A stretch of DNA of 64,000 nucleotides from Pseudomonadota bacterium (GTDB taxonomy: Bacteria; Pseudomonadota; Gammaproteobacteria; Steroidobacterales; Steroidobacteraceae): contig JBBCGI010000001.1 of NCBI GenBank assembly GCA_037200975.1, positions 682,001 to 746,000 of the forward strand. The letters are read 5' to 3'. Positions 6,608-14,470 of this stretch are shown in pieces (within the stretch, counting starts at the first letter, position 1; each line of letters starts with the position of its first letter). The notes under the pieces are model-generated. The model was not told where the DNA came from. It ran no database searches and worked only from the letters and a program-made list of their open reading frames with translations. Position numbers and translations under genes: made by a program.

Positions 6608-9600
6608 ATGGCTAACTACATCGGCAGGGTGACGTTGCTCGCCCTGCTCTACATCGTGACCGGCAAACTCGGTCTGCTGCTCGCCGTGCCGCCGGGTTAC
6701 GCCACGGTGATCTGGCCGGCATCGGGCATCGCCATCGGCATGTTGATCGCGGGCGGCGCGCGCCTGTGGCCCGGCGTGTTGCTAGGTTCGTTGCTGTTGA
6801 ACGCCTACAACTCCGGTGTCTTCGCGCAGGAGGAAATTCTCTCGCTCAAACTACTGGCGGCCGCCTGCATCGCGGCCGGCTCCACGCTCCAGGCGATCGT
6901 AGGACGCACGCTGGTCGCGCGTTTCGTCGGGTTGCCGCTGCGCCTCAACACCGCGCGCGACGTCCTCTGGCTGTTCGCGCTGGCCGGCCCGGTCACCTGC
7001 CTGATCGCGGCGTCGATCGGCGTGGGCACCTTGTCGGGCCTCGGCATCATCGGACGCGCGGAGCTGCTGGCCAACGGCATTGCCTGGTGGTCGGGCGACA
7101 CGCTCGGCGTGATCGTGTTCATGCCGCTGGTGCTGCTCGCGCCCGGCAGCCGCGCGCGACTCACCTGGCGCGCCGCGTCGGTCGGGCACCTGCCATTGGC
7201 CGCGTTGTTGCTGTTGCTGCTGCCGCTCGGCCTCACGTTCTACGCCTGGAAGGCCACCACGGAGAACGAGTACCAGCGCGGCCAGGCGAAATTCGAAACG
7301 CTGACCGTCGAGAGCGAAAAGGCGTTGCAGAACCGGCTCGCGTCCTACGGCAACGCATTGCTGGGCGCGGCCGCTTTCATTCGCGGTTCGAACGAGGTGT
7401 CGCGCGAGGAATGGCGCACGTATACCGGGACCGTGCAGGTCAGCGATAATTTCCCGGGCCTGAACGGTCTCGGCTGGGTCGAACCGGTGGACGCCGCGCG
7501 CCTGCCGGCGTTCCTGGCTGCCGAACGGGCGGATGGCGCGCCCGACTTCGCCATTCAGCGGCCGGACGCCCGTGGACCTAACTACATCACCAGGCTGATC
7601 GAGCCGCTGGCCGGGAACCGCGCCGCGGTCGGCCTCAACATCGCGTTCGAATCCCAGCGCCGCGCGGCCGCCGAGCGCGCCCGAGATACCGGCGAAGCCG
7701 CGCTCACCGGCCGCGTCGTGCTGCTCCAGGATGAAAAACGCTCGCCCGGATTCCTGATGATGTACCCGGTCTACGGCAGCGACATACCCGTCAACAGCAT
7801 CGAGGGACGCCGCGCGGCATTCCGTGGCTGGACTTTCGCACCGCTGATTGCCAGCCATTTCCTCGACGATCTCACCCACAGCCAGCGTTCCGAATTCCGC
7901 TTGCGCGTCTACGATGGCGCTGGCGAAGCGGCGGATGCGCTGATCTACGACAGCGATCCACGCGCCGCGGCGCACCCGGCTTTCAGCAAATACGTCACGT
8001 TGCCGATTCTGCAGCGGGAATGGCGGCTGGTGTGGGAGAGCACCGCCGAATTCGAGCAAACCGAACACTCGAGCGGCTCCCTTTTCATCCTGCTCGGCGG
8101 CCTGTTGTTCACCGCGCTGCTGGCGTTGCTGCTCATCGTGCTGACCGTGCGCCGCACCGAACACATCGAGCGGATGGTCGGCGAGCGCCGCTTCGCGGTG
8201 CCGCTGCTGGTGTTCGCGGTGCTGGCGACCGGCAGCGTCGTGTTGCATTCGAAACTGCTCGACCTGGAACTCGCCTTCATCCGCGAGCAGGTGAAAGACG
8301 AGGCCGGCGACGTCGAGCGGCTGATACGCACCGAGCTCAACGAACGTATCGCCTCGCTGGCGCGCATGGCATCGCGCTGGGACGCCGCCGGCGGCACCCC
8401 CTATCTACTCTGGCGGCAGGACGCGGCCAACCACGTCGCGCAGCTGCCCGGATTGCGGGCGCTCGAATGGGTCGACTCCGACTATCGGGTCCGCTGGATC
8501 GAACCCATGCTGGGCAACGAGCCGGCGCTGGGCATCGACGTACGATCCGACCCGCGCCGCACTGCGGCGCTGCGCGACGCCGCCGGGCACAGCGCGGCAA
8601 CGCTCACCCGGCCGCTCGACCTCGTGCAGGGCTACACCGCATTCGTCGCCTATCTACCGGTAGACAAACGGGGCCGCTTCGACGGATTCATCGCCGCGGC
8701 ATTCGAAGTCGAGGATTTCCTCGGCTTTGCGCTGCGGGCCGAACCGGCGCGCGACTACCTCATTACCGTCAACTTCGATGGCCAGCAGTACTACAGCAAC
8801 ACGCACGGAGATGCCGCGGCACCGGAATCGTGGGTCTCCGAAAGGGTGATCCGTCTGCAGGAGCAGCCGTGGACGGTGCGCGTCTCGCCGACGCCTCACT
8901 TCCTCGATTCACAGCGATCGATGCTGCCGGGACTGGTGCTGGCCGCCGGCCTGCTGGTGGCGGCGCTGGCCGCGCTGTCGGTGCGTTACATCCTGATCTC
9001 GCGGCTGAAATCCGCGCACCTCGCCAAGTCGCTGGCGCTCAACGCCGGCATCATCTCGAGCAGCGCACATCTGGTGATCGCCATCGACCCGCAGTACCGC
9101 ATCATGATCTTCAACAAGGCGGCCGAAGCGGCGCTCGGTTACAGCGCCGCGGAGGTCACCGGGCGACGCGCGATCCCGATCTTCATGGTCGCGGCGGAAC
9201 TCGAGGCGCGCGCTGCGAGCCTGTCGCAGGAGCTCGGCGAAACGATCGCCGCGGGTCCGGACATCTTCACGCGCATTCCGCTGCGCGACGGTTACGAAAA
9301 AAGCGAATGGACCTTCGTGCGCAAGAACGGTTCGCGTTTTCCGGTCAACGTGATCATCACGCCGCTGCGCGACGAACGCTCCGCCGTGAGCGGATTTCTC
9401 GGCGTCATCGAGGACATCACGCTGGCGCGCGAGATGGAGCGCATGAAGAGCGAATTCACCGCGGTGGTCAGCCATGAATTGCGCACACCGCTCACCTCGA
9501 TCCGCGGCTCGCTGGGCCTGATCCTCGGCGCCTTCGCGGGTACCCTGCCGACCAAGGTGCGCGATCTGCTCGCGATCGCGCAGAGCAACTGCGAGCGGCT

Positions 9601-10147
9601 GATGCTGATGATCAACGACATCCTCGACCTGGAGAAATTCGCCGCCGGCCAGATGCGCTTCGAGGTAACCACGTTGCCGCTGGGCGGCGTGGTCCTGCAG
9701 GCCGTCGAAGCCAACGAGGGATATGCGCGCAAATTCAACGTGCGCATCGACCTTGTGGCCTGCCCGCCCGACTGGCACGTGGCCGTCGATCCGGACCGGT
9801 TCGTCCAGGTGATGGCGAATCTGCTGTCGAATGCCGCCAAGTATTCACCACCCGGCGGCACGGTGCGGGTGTGGTGCGAATCGCGCGGCAATGTCTACCG
9901 CGTCAACGTGCACGACGACGGTCCAGGCATTCCCGAGGAGTTTCGCGGCCGCATGTTCGAGAAGTTCTCGCAGGCGGATTCATCCACCACGCGTGAAAAA
10001 GGCGGCAGCGGACTCGGCCTTCACATCGCCAGGCGCTTCGTCGAGCACATGGAGGGCCGCATCGGCTTCGATTCCGAAGTCGGACGCGGCTCGACGTTCT
10101 GGATTGAACTGCCGATATCGGGGAAACCACTAACAACGAATATTTGA
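6608..10147 (+). CDS. MASE1-CHASE-CHASE-PAS sensor histidine kinase
   Basis: A 1179-residue membrane sensor kinase. Residues 1 to about 230 are a multi-spanning MASE1-like domain (PPGYATVIWPASGIAIG, WWSGDTLGVIVFMPL). A first CHASE domain spans about 260-450 (LNGLGWVEPV, GFLMMYPVYG). Membrane helices at about 490-515 and 528-545 lead to a second CHASE-like domain at 560-760 (LRALEWVDSDYRVRWIEP), closed by a helix near 771-790. A PAS domain (814-940), the phospho-accepting His956 in VVSHELRTPLTS, and a complete ATPase domain (N box NLLSNAAKYS near 1070, DDGPGI, GGSGLGLHIA) follow. There is no receiver, so it needs a separate partner, most simply the divergently encoded receivers. Two tandem CHASE modules behind MASE1 is unusual. 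The ATG at 6608 begins the first membrane helix; an upstream in-frame ATG at 6560 is less likely. Confidence 0.92.
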   Translation: MANYIGRVTLLALLYIVTGKLGLLLAVPPGYATVIWPASGIAIGMLIAGGARLWPGVLLGSLLLNAYNSGVFAQEEILSLKLLAAACIAAGSTLQAIVGRTLVARFVGLPLRLNTARDVLWLFALAGPVTCLIAASIGVGTLSGLGIIGRAELLANGIAWWSGDTLGVIVFMPLVLLAPGSRARLTWRAASVGHLPLAALLLLLLPLGLTFYAWKATTENEYQRGQAKFETLTVESEKALQNRLASYGNALLGAAAFIRGSNEVSREEWRTYTGTVQVSDNFPGLNGLGWVEPVDAARLPAFLAAERADGAPDFAIQRPDARGPNYITRLIEPLAGNRAAVGLNIAFESQRRAAAERARDTGEAALTGRVVLLQDEKRSPGFLMMYPVYGSDIPVNSIEGRRAAFRGWTFAPLIASHFLDDLTHSQRSEFRLRVYDGAGEAADALIYDSDPRAAAHPAFSKYVTLPILQREWRLVWESTAEFEQTEHSSGSLFILLGGLLFTALLALLLIVLTVRRTEHIERMVGERRFAVPLLVFAVLATGSVVLHSKLLDLELAFIREQVKDEAGDVERLIRTELNERIASLARMASRWDAAGGTPYLLWRQDAANHVAQLPGLRALEWVDSDYRVRWIEPMLGNEPALGIDVRSDPRRTAALRDAAGHSAATLTRPLDLVQGYTAFVAYLPVDKRGRFDGFIAAAFEVEDFLGFALRAEPARDYLITVNFDGQQYYSNTHGDAAAPESWVSERVIRLQEQPWTVRVSPTPHFLDSQRSMLPGLVLAAGLLVAALAALSVRYILISRLKSAHLAKSLALNAGIISSSAHLVIAIDPQYRIMIFNKAAEAALGYSAAEVTGRRAIPIFMVAAELEARAASLSQELGETIAAGPDIFTRIPLRDGYEKSEWTFVRKNGSRFPVNVIITPLRDERSAVSGFLGVIEDITLAREMERMKSEFTAVVSHELRTPLTSIRGSLGLILGAFAGTLPTKVRDLLAIAQSNCERLMLMINDILDLEKFAAGQMRFEVTTLPLGGVVLQAVEANEGYARKFNVRIDLVACPPDWHVAVDPDRFVQVMANLLSNAAKYSPPGGTVRVWCESRGNVYRVNVHDDGPGIPEEFRGRMFEKFSQADSSTTREKGGSGLGLHIARRFVEHMEGRIGFDSEVGRGSTFWIELPISGKPLTTNI

Positions 10148-10192
10148 GGGCTCCCGCCTGCCGCGCGCAACGATTAGGCTGCGCCACTTCAG

Positions 10193-13100
10193 ATGGAGAA
10201 CTCCAAGCAGACCGAACTCACGATCCGCGCCGGTTTCGGCGTCGCGCTGGCGTTGCTGGTGGTCATCGGCATCGTCAGCTACGCGAGCGTGGTGCGGCTC
10301 AGCGAAAACTCCGCCAACGTCGCGCATTCGCAGGAAGCCATGCGGGTGATCGACCAGATCGTCGGCGCGGCCACCGAAGCCGAGTCGAACCATCGTGCCT
10401 TCATCATCAGCGGCGACGAAAAGTTCGTGCGCGAATACGACGCCGTGGTCAGCGGCACGGGCGCGCTGGCCGACCATTTGCGCGACCTGGTGCGCGACAA
10501 CCCCGCGCAGATCCAGAGGCTCGCCGCCCTCGAGCAGGCCATCGACGCACGGTTCGCGCGCAGCGCCGCGGCGATCGAGCTGCGGCGCAAAGGCGGCCTC
10601 GAGGCGGTGCTGGCCATGGGCGCCCACCCGCCGCGCGGCTCGGACCTGCAAAACTCCTTGCGCGAAATCGCGCAGCAGATGAAAACCGCCGAGCAGGCGT
10701 TGCTCGATGCACGTGAGGAGCGCGCCCAGCGCAGCGCGGGAATCGCGCAGAGTGTGATCGTGGGCGGCAGCCTGTTCGCGATGGTGTTCGTCGGCGTGGC
10801 GCTGGTGACGATCCGCCGCGAATTCGCCGCGCGCGAACGGGCCGAAGGCGAGCTGAACAAGTTCTTCTCGCTGTCGCTCGATTTCCTGGTCATCTCGAGT
10901 GTCGATGGTTATTTCAAACGCGTCAGCTCGGCGGTGTTCGACGTGCTCGGCTGGACGCCGGAGGAATTCACCAGCCGTCCGTACCTGGATTTCGTGCATC
11001 CCGACGATCTGCCCAAGACGATCCAGCAAGTCGAACGGCAGATGAAGACCGGCGAACGCGTGCTGCATTTCGAGAATCGCTACCGGCACAAGGACGGCTC
11101 GTGGCGCGTGCTTTCCTGGCGCTCGATGCCCCAGGGCGAATTGATGTACGGCACCGCGCGCGACGTGACCGACGCTGCAGCCGCCGCCGAGGCGCTGCGC
11201 GACGCGCACGACAAACTGGAATTGCGTGTCGAACAACGCACCGGGGAACTGGCGGCGGCCAACAAGTCGCTGCGCCAGAGCGAGCATCGCTTCCGCACGC
11301 TCATCGAAAATGGCGCGGACGGGATCGCGCTGGTCGATGCGGACAACAAGATCCTCTATCTGAGCCCGTCGGTGGCCCACGTCGAGGGTTACTCCGCCGA
11401 GGAGCTGACCGGCCGCATGGGACCGGAGAACACCCATCCCGACGACCTGCCGCTGCTCAAGAAATATTTCGAACAGCTCATGTCGAACCCCGGCAAGCCG
11501 GTGCCCGTGTTATGGCGCCGCCGGCACAAGGACGGACGCTGGTTGTGGCTCGAAGGCACGGCCACGAACCGGCTGCAGGATCCGGCCGTGCGCGCCATCG
11601 TCACCAACTACCGCGACGTCACCGAACGCATGCGCGCCGATACGCGGCTGCGCGAACAACTGCAACGCCTCGCGCTGCTGTCGCGCATCACGCATGCGAT
11701 CGGCGAGCGGCAGGACCTGCGCAGCATCTTCCAGGTGGTGGTCCGTACCATCGAAGAAGAACTGCCGGTCGATTTCTGCTGCATCTGCCTGTACGACATG
11801 GGCGAAAACAAGCTGACCGTGAGCTGCGTCGGCGCCCGCAGCCACGAGATGGCGAGCCAGCTCGAGCTGCTCGAAAACGCGCCAGTGCCCATCGACGAGA
11901 ACGGCCTCGGCCGCTGCGTGCGCGGACACCTGGTCTACGAACCCGACATCGCAAATACACACTTCGATTTTCCGCGCCGCCTGGCGAGCGCCGGCATGCG
12001 TTCGCTGGTCATCGCGCCCATGCTGGTCGAGAGCCAGGTGTTTGGCGTGATGGTGTGCGCGCGCCGCGAGGCCGAAGCCTTCAGCAGCGGCGAATGCGAA
12101 TTCCTGCGTCAGTCGACCGAACACACCGCGCTGGCCTCGCACCAGGCGCAGCTGTACGGCGCGCTGCAGCGGGCCTATGACGACCTGCGCCAGACGCAGC
12201 AGCAGGTCATGCAACAGGAACGGCTGCGTGCGCTCGGCCAGATGGCGAGCGGCATCGCGCACGACATCAACAACGCCATCTCGCCGGTCGCGTTGTATAC
12301 CGAGGCGCTGCTCGAACGCGAACAATTGAGCACGCGCGCGCGCGGACATCTCGAGATCATCCAGCGCGCGGTCGACGATGTGGCGCAGACCGTTTCGCGC
12401 ATGGGCGAGTTCTATCGCATGCGCGAACTGCCGTCTTCGCTGGAGCCCGTCGATCTGAACAAGCTCGTGCCCCAGGTCATCGATCTCACGCGCGCGCGCT
12501 GGGCCGACATGGCGCTGCAGCGTGGCGCGGCCATCGAGGTACGCACCGAACTCGAAGCGTCGCTGCCGCCGATCGCGGGGGTCGAAAGCCAGATCCGCGA
12601 TGCGCTGGTGAACCTGGTGTTCAATGCGGTGGATGCGATGCCCGAGGGCGGGCCGCTCGTCATCCGCACCTCCAGCGCGGCGGGCGCGAAATCGCGCGCC
12701 GTGCACCTCGAGGTGATCGACCGCGGCGTGGGCATGAATGAAGACACGCGGCGCCGCTGTCTCGAGCCGTTCTTCACCACCAAGGGGCAACGCGGCACGG
12801 GCCTCGGGCTCGCGATGGTGTACGGCGTCGCGCAGCGGCACGGCGCGAATCTCGAGATCGAAAGCGAACCCGGCAAGGGCACGGTGGTACGCCTGAGTTT
12901 CTCGACGGCGACGATCGATGCCGCCTCGCCGAGGCGCGCTTCCGTGGCCAGCGTCGGGCCGCAACGCATCCTCATCGTCGACGACGATCCGCTGCTGCTC
13001 AAGTCGCTACGCGACGCGCTCGAATCGGACGGCCACGAGGTGACCGCGGCGACCGGCGGCCAGGCGGGCATCGACGCATTCGTCGAATCACACGCCAACG

Positions 13101-13339
13101 GCACGCCCTATCCAGTCGTGATCACCGATCTCGGCATGCCGCACGTGGATGGCCGCAAAGTTGCCGCAACCATCAAGGCATCCGTGCCGGCGACGGTGGT
13201 GCTGATGCTGACCGGCTGGGGCCGGCGGCTCGTGGCCGAGGGAGATATCCCGCCCGGAGTGGACGAGGTACTGAGCAAGCCCCCGAAGCTCGTGGAGTTG
13301 CGCGCCGCGCTCTCCAACCATCTCGGCCCCCGTAGTTAG
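10193..13339 (+). CDS. CHASE3-PAS-PAS-GAF hybrid histidine kinase with C-terminal receiver
   Basis: A 1048-residue hybrid kinase. Two membrane helices (about 13-30 and 188-208) flank a helical CHASE3-like periplasmic region. Two PAS domains follow (about 220-325 and 363-475; HKDGSWRVLSWR and HKDGRWLWLEG are typical PAS-PAC ends), then a GAF domain (493-660). The phospho-accepting His690 lies in ASGIAHDINNAISP. The ATPase domain has NLVFNAVDAMPEGG, DRGVGM and GTGLGLAMVYG. The C-terminal receiver (923-1046) has RILIVDDD and phospho-acceptor Asp979 in VVITDLGMPHVDG. A receiver-bearing kinase normally needs an Hpt protein; the one at 4173-4541 is the nearest candidate. It follows the MASE1 kinase by 45 bases on the same strand. 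Confidence 0.93.
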   Translation: MENSKQTELTIRAGFGVALALLVVIGIVSYASVVRLSENSANVAHSQEAMRVIDQIVGAATEAESNHRAFIISGDEKFVREYDAVVSGTGALADHLRDLVRDNPAQIQRLAALEQAIDARFARSAAAIELRRKGGLEAVLAMGAHPPRGSDLQNSLREIAQQMKTAEQALLDAREERAQRSAGIAQSVIVGGSLFAMVFVGVALVTIRREFAARERAEGELNKFFSLSLDFLVISSVDGYFKRVSSAVFDVLGWTPEEFTSRPYLDFVHPDDLPKTIQQVERQMKTGERVLHFENRYRHKDGSWRVLSWRSMPQGELMYGTARDVTDAAAAAEALRDAHDKLELRVEQRTGELAAANKSLRQSEHRFRTLIENGADGIALVDADNKILYLSPSVAHVEGYSAEELTGRMGPENTHPDDLPLLKKYFEQLMSNPGKPVPVLWRRRHKDGRWLWLEGTATNRLQDPAVRAIVTNYRDVTERMRADTRLREQLQRLALLSRITHAIGERQDLRSIFQVVVRTIEEELPVDFCCICLYDMGENKLTVSCVGARSHEMASQLELLENAPVPIDENGLGRCVRGHLVYEPDIANTHFDFPRRLASAGMRSLVIAPMLVESQVFGVMVCARREAEAFSSGECEFLRQSTEHTALASHQAQLYGALQRAYDDLRQTQQQVMQQERLRALGQMASGIAHDINNAISPVALYTEALLEREQLSTRARGHLEIIQRAVDDVAQTVSRMGEFYRMRELPSSLEPVDLNKLVPQVIDLTRARWADMALQRGAAIEVRTELEASLPPIAGVESQIRDALVNLVFNAVDAMPEGGPLVIRTSSAAGAKSRAVHLEVIDRGVGMNEDTRRRCLEPFFTTKGQRGTGLGLAMVYGVAQRHGANLEIESEPGKGTVVRLSFSTATIDAASPRRASVASVGPQRILIVDDDPLLLKSLRDALESDGHEVTAATGGQAGIDAFVESHANGTPYPVVITDLGMPHVDGRKVAATIKASVPATVVLMLTGWGRRLVAEGDIPPGVDEVLSKPPKLVELRAALSNHLGPRS

Positions 13340-13340
13340 A

Positions 13341-13359
13341 AATGGGGACACTCCCCGTT
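13341..13359 (+). repeat. REP-like hairpin after the hybrid kinase
   Basis: AATGGGGA (13341-13348) and TCCCCGTT (13352-13359) pair around a CAC loop, directly behind the kinase stop codon. The core GGGGACA also occurs twice in each arm of the large inverted repeat at 22.7 kb. It may be a REP-type element or a transcription end without a clear T-run. Confidence 0.4.
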
Positions 13360-13412
13360 CTCTAGCAAAAGGGGGCGCTCCTCGAGCCGCTGCCCTATCT
13401 GCCAGCCCCGCC

Positions 13413-13433
13413 GGCCCGGGGCGCGGCCGGGCC
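13413..13433 (+). terminator. GC-rich hairpin between kinase and chemosensory operon
   Basis: GGCCCGG (13413-13419) pairs exactly with CCGGGCC (13427-13433) around a 7-base loop. It sits midway in the 238-base gap before the chemosensory operon and may end transcription from the kinase genes. No T-run follows, so this is tentative. Confidence 0.3.
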
Positions 13434-13549
13434 CCCGTACGAGCCAAACCCGGCCGAACCGCGAACTGGAGCCTTTCCTAGGCGTACCCCGTGTGATCCG
13501 CGTCACCGTGGTTTTGTCACATACCGGCCAAGATTCCCCTCGTGTCAGT

Positions 13550-13565
13550 GGGCGCAGTAGCGCCC
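13550..13565 (+). promoter_or_regulatory. Hairpin abutting the ribosome-binding site of the pilH-like gene
   Basis: GGGCGC (13550-13555) and GCGCCC (13560-13565) form a 6-bp stem with an AGTA loop. It ends one base before the GGGAG ribosome-binding site (13567-13571) of the GTG start at 13578. It could modulate translation of the operon's first gene, or be chance in GC-rich DNA. Confidence 0.3.
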
Positions 13566-13577
13566 TGGGAGTCATTT

Positions 13578-13943
13578 GTGGCCATTCAAAAAGTCTTGAT
13601 CGTGGACGACGCGCGCCCGGATCTCATGAATCTGGAAAAGATCGTGAGCGGGGCTGGCTACACCACCCTCACCGCGACCAACGGCCTGCAGGCGGTGGAG
13701 ATGTCCAAGTCGCAGCAGCCGGACATCATCCTGATGGACGTCAACATGGACCAGATGGACGGCTTCGCCGCCACGCGCGCCATCGGCGGTGACGCCTCGA
13801 CCAAGACCATCCCGGTCGTGCTGGTCACCAGCAAGAACCAGAAGGCCGACCGCGTCTGGGCCCAGATGCTCGGCGTGAAAGGTTACGTGACCAAGCCGTA
13901 CACCCCCGACCAGATCCTCGGCGCCATCAAGGCCTGCGCCTGA
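13578..13943 (+). CDS. pilH: PilH-like response regulator of a Pil/Chp chemosensory system
   Basis: A 121-residue single receiver domain. It has the acidic pocket in KVLIVDDARPD, phospho-acceptor Asp in ILMDVNMDQMDG, the switch Ser in VLVTSKNQ and Lys in YVTKPYTPD. The segment VTSKNQKADRVWAQMLGVKGY is close to PilH/PilG of type IV pilus systems, where such CheY-like proteins control pilus motors or cAMP signalling. The GTG at 13578 is chosen because a GGGAG box lies 6 bases upstream; an upstream ATG at 13542 lacks this. It is the first gene of a six-gene operon (gaps of 4-42 bases). The symbol is by similarity; PilG is the alternative. Confidence 0.8.
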   Translation: MAIQKVLIVDDARPDLMNLEKIVSGAGYTTLTATNGLQAVEMSKSQQPDIILMDVNMDQMDGFAATRAIGGDASTKTIPVVLVTSKNQKADRVWAQMLGVKGYVTKPYTPDQILGAIKACA

Positions 13944-13950
13944 TCGAACC

Positions 13951-14466
13951 ATGAACGCGACCTTCCCCCTCTCGTACGGATTGCCGCCGCTGCCCGCGGA
14001 GCTCGCGGCACTGGCCGCGCCCGCCGCGAGTGAAGGAAATCCGGACGAGATCGTGCGCCAGGCATTCCGCATCGGGCACATGCGGCTGCTGGCGCCGTTC
14101 GCGACCGCGAGCGAACTCGTCGAGATGCCCAACGTCTATCCACTGCCACGCATGCCCGAGAACCTGCTGGGTCTCGTGAACCTGCACGGCCGCATCGTCC
14201 CGCTGTTCGATCTGGCGCCGCTGTTTGAAACCGAACACCTGCCGCGCGAGAAACGCATGTTGCTGGTGATGGGTCACGGCAACGACGCCGCCGGCATCGT
14301 CATCGACGGCCTGCCACGCCGCATGGCCTTCATGCCCGAATCGCAGATCGCCCCTCCGGCGCTGTCCGCCGCCGCGGCCACCGCAGTGATCGCCACCTAT
14401 TCCCAGGGCGCCGACGCCTGGTTCGAATTCGACTACGCGCAACTACTTGAACAACTCGTGAGCTAA
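13951..14466 (+). CDS. pilI: CheW-like adaptor, PilI-type
   Basis: A 171-residue CheW-domain protein. Conserved positions seen are LVEMPNVYPLPRMPENLLGLVNLHGRIVP, described here by its residues about 55-85, and the later LLVMGHGNDAAGIVID. CheW proteins bridge the receptor and the CheA-type kinase in membrane arrays. The position between the receiver gene and the PilJ-like receptor matches pilG-pilH-pilI-pilJ order in pseudomonads. It starts 7 bases after the previous stop and ends 4 bases before the receptor gene. Confidence 0.87.
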   Translation: MNATFPLSYGLPPLPAELAALAAPAASEGNPDEIVRQAFRIGHMRLLAPFATASELVEMPNVYPLPRMPENLLGLVNLHGRIVPLFDLAPLFETEHLPREKRMLLVMGHGNDAAGIVIDGLPRRMAFMPESQIAPPALSAAAATAVIATYSQGADAWFEFDYAQLLEQLVS

Positions 14467-14470
14467 CCCC

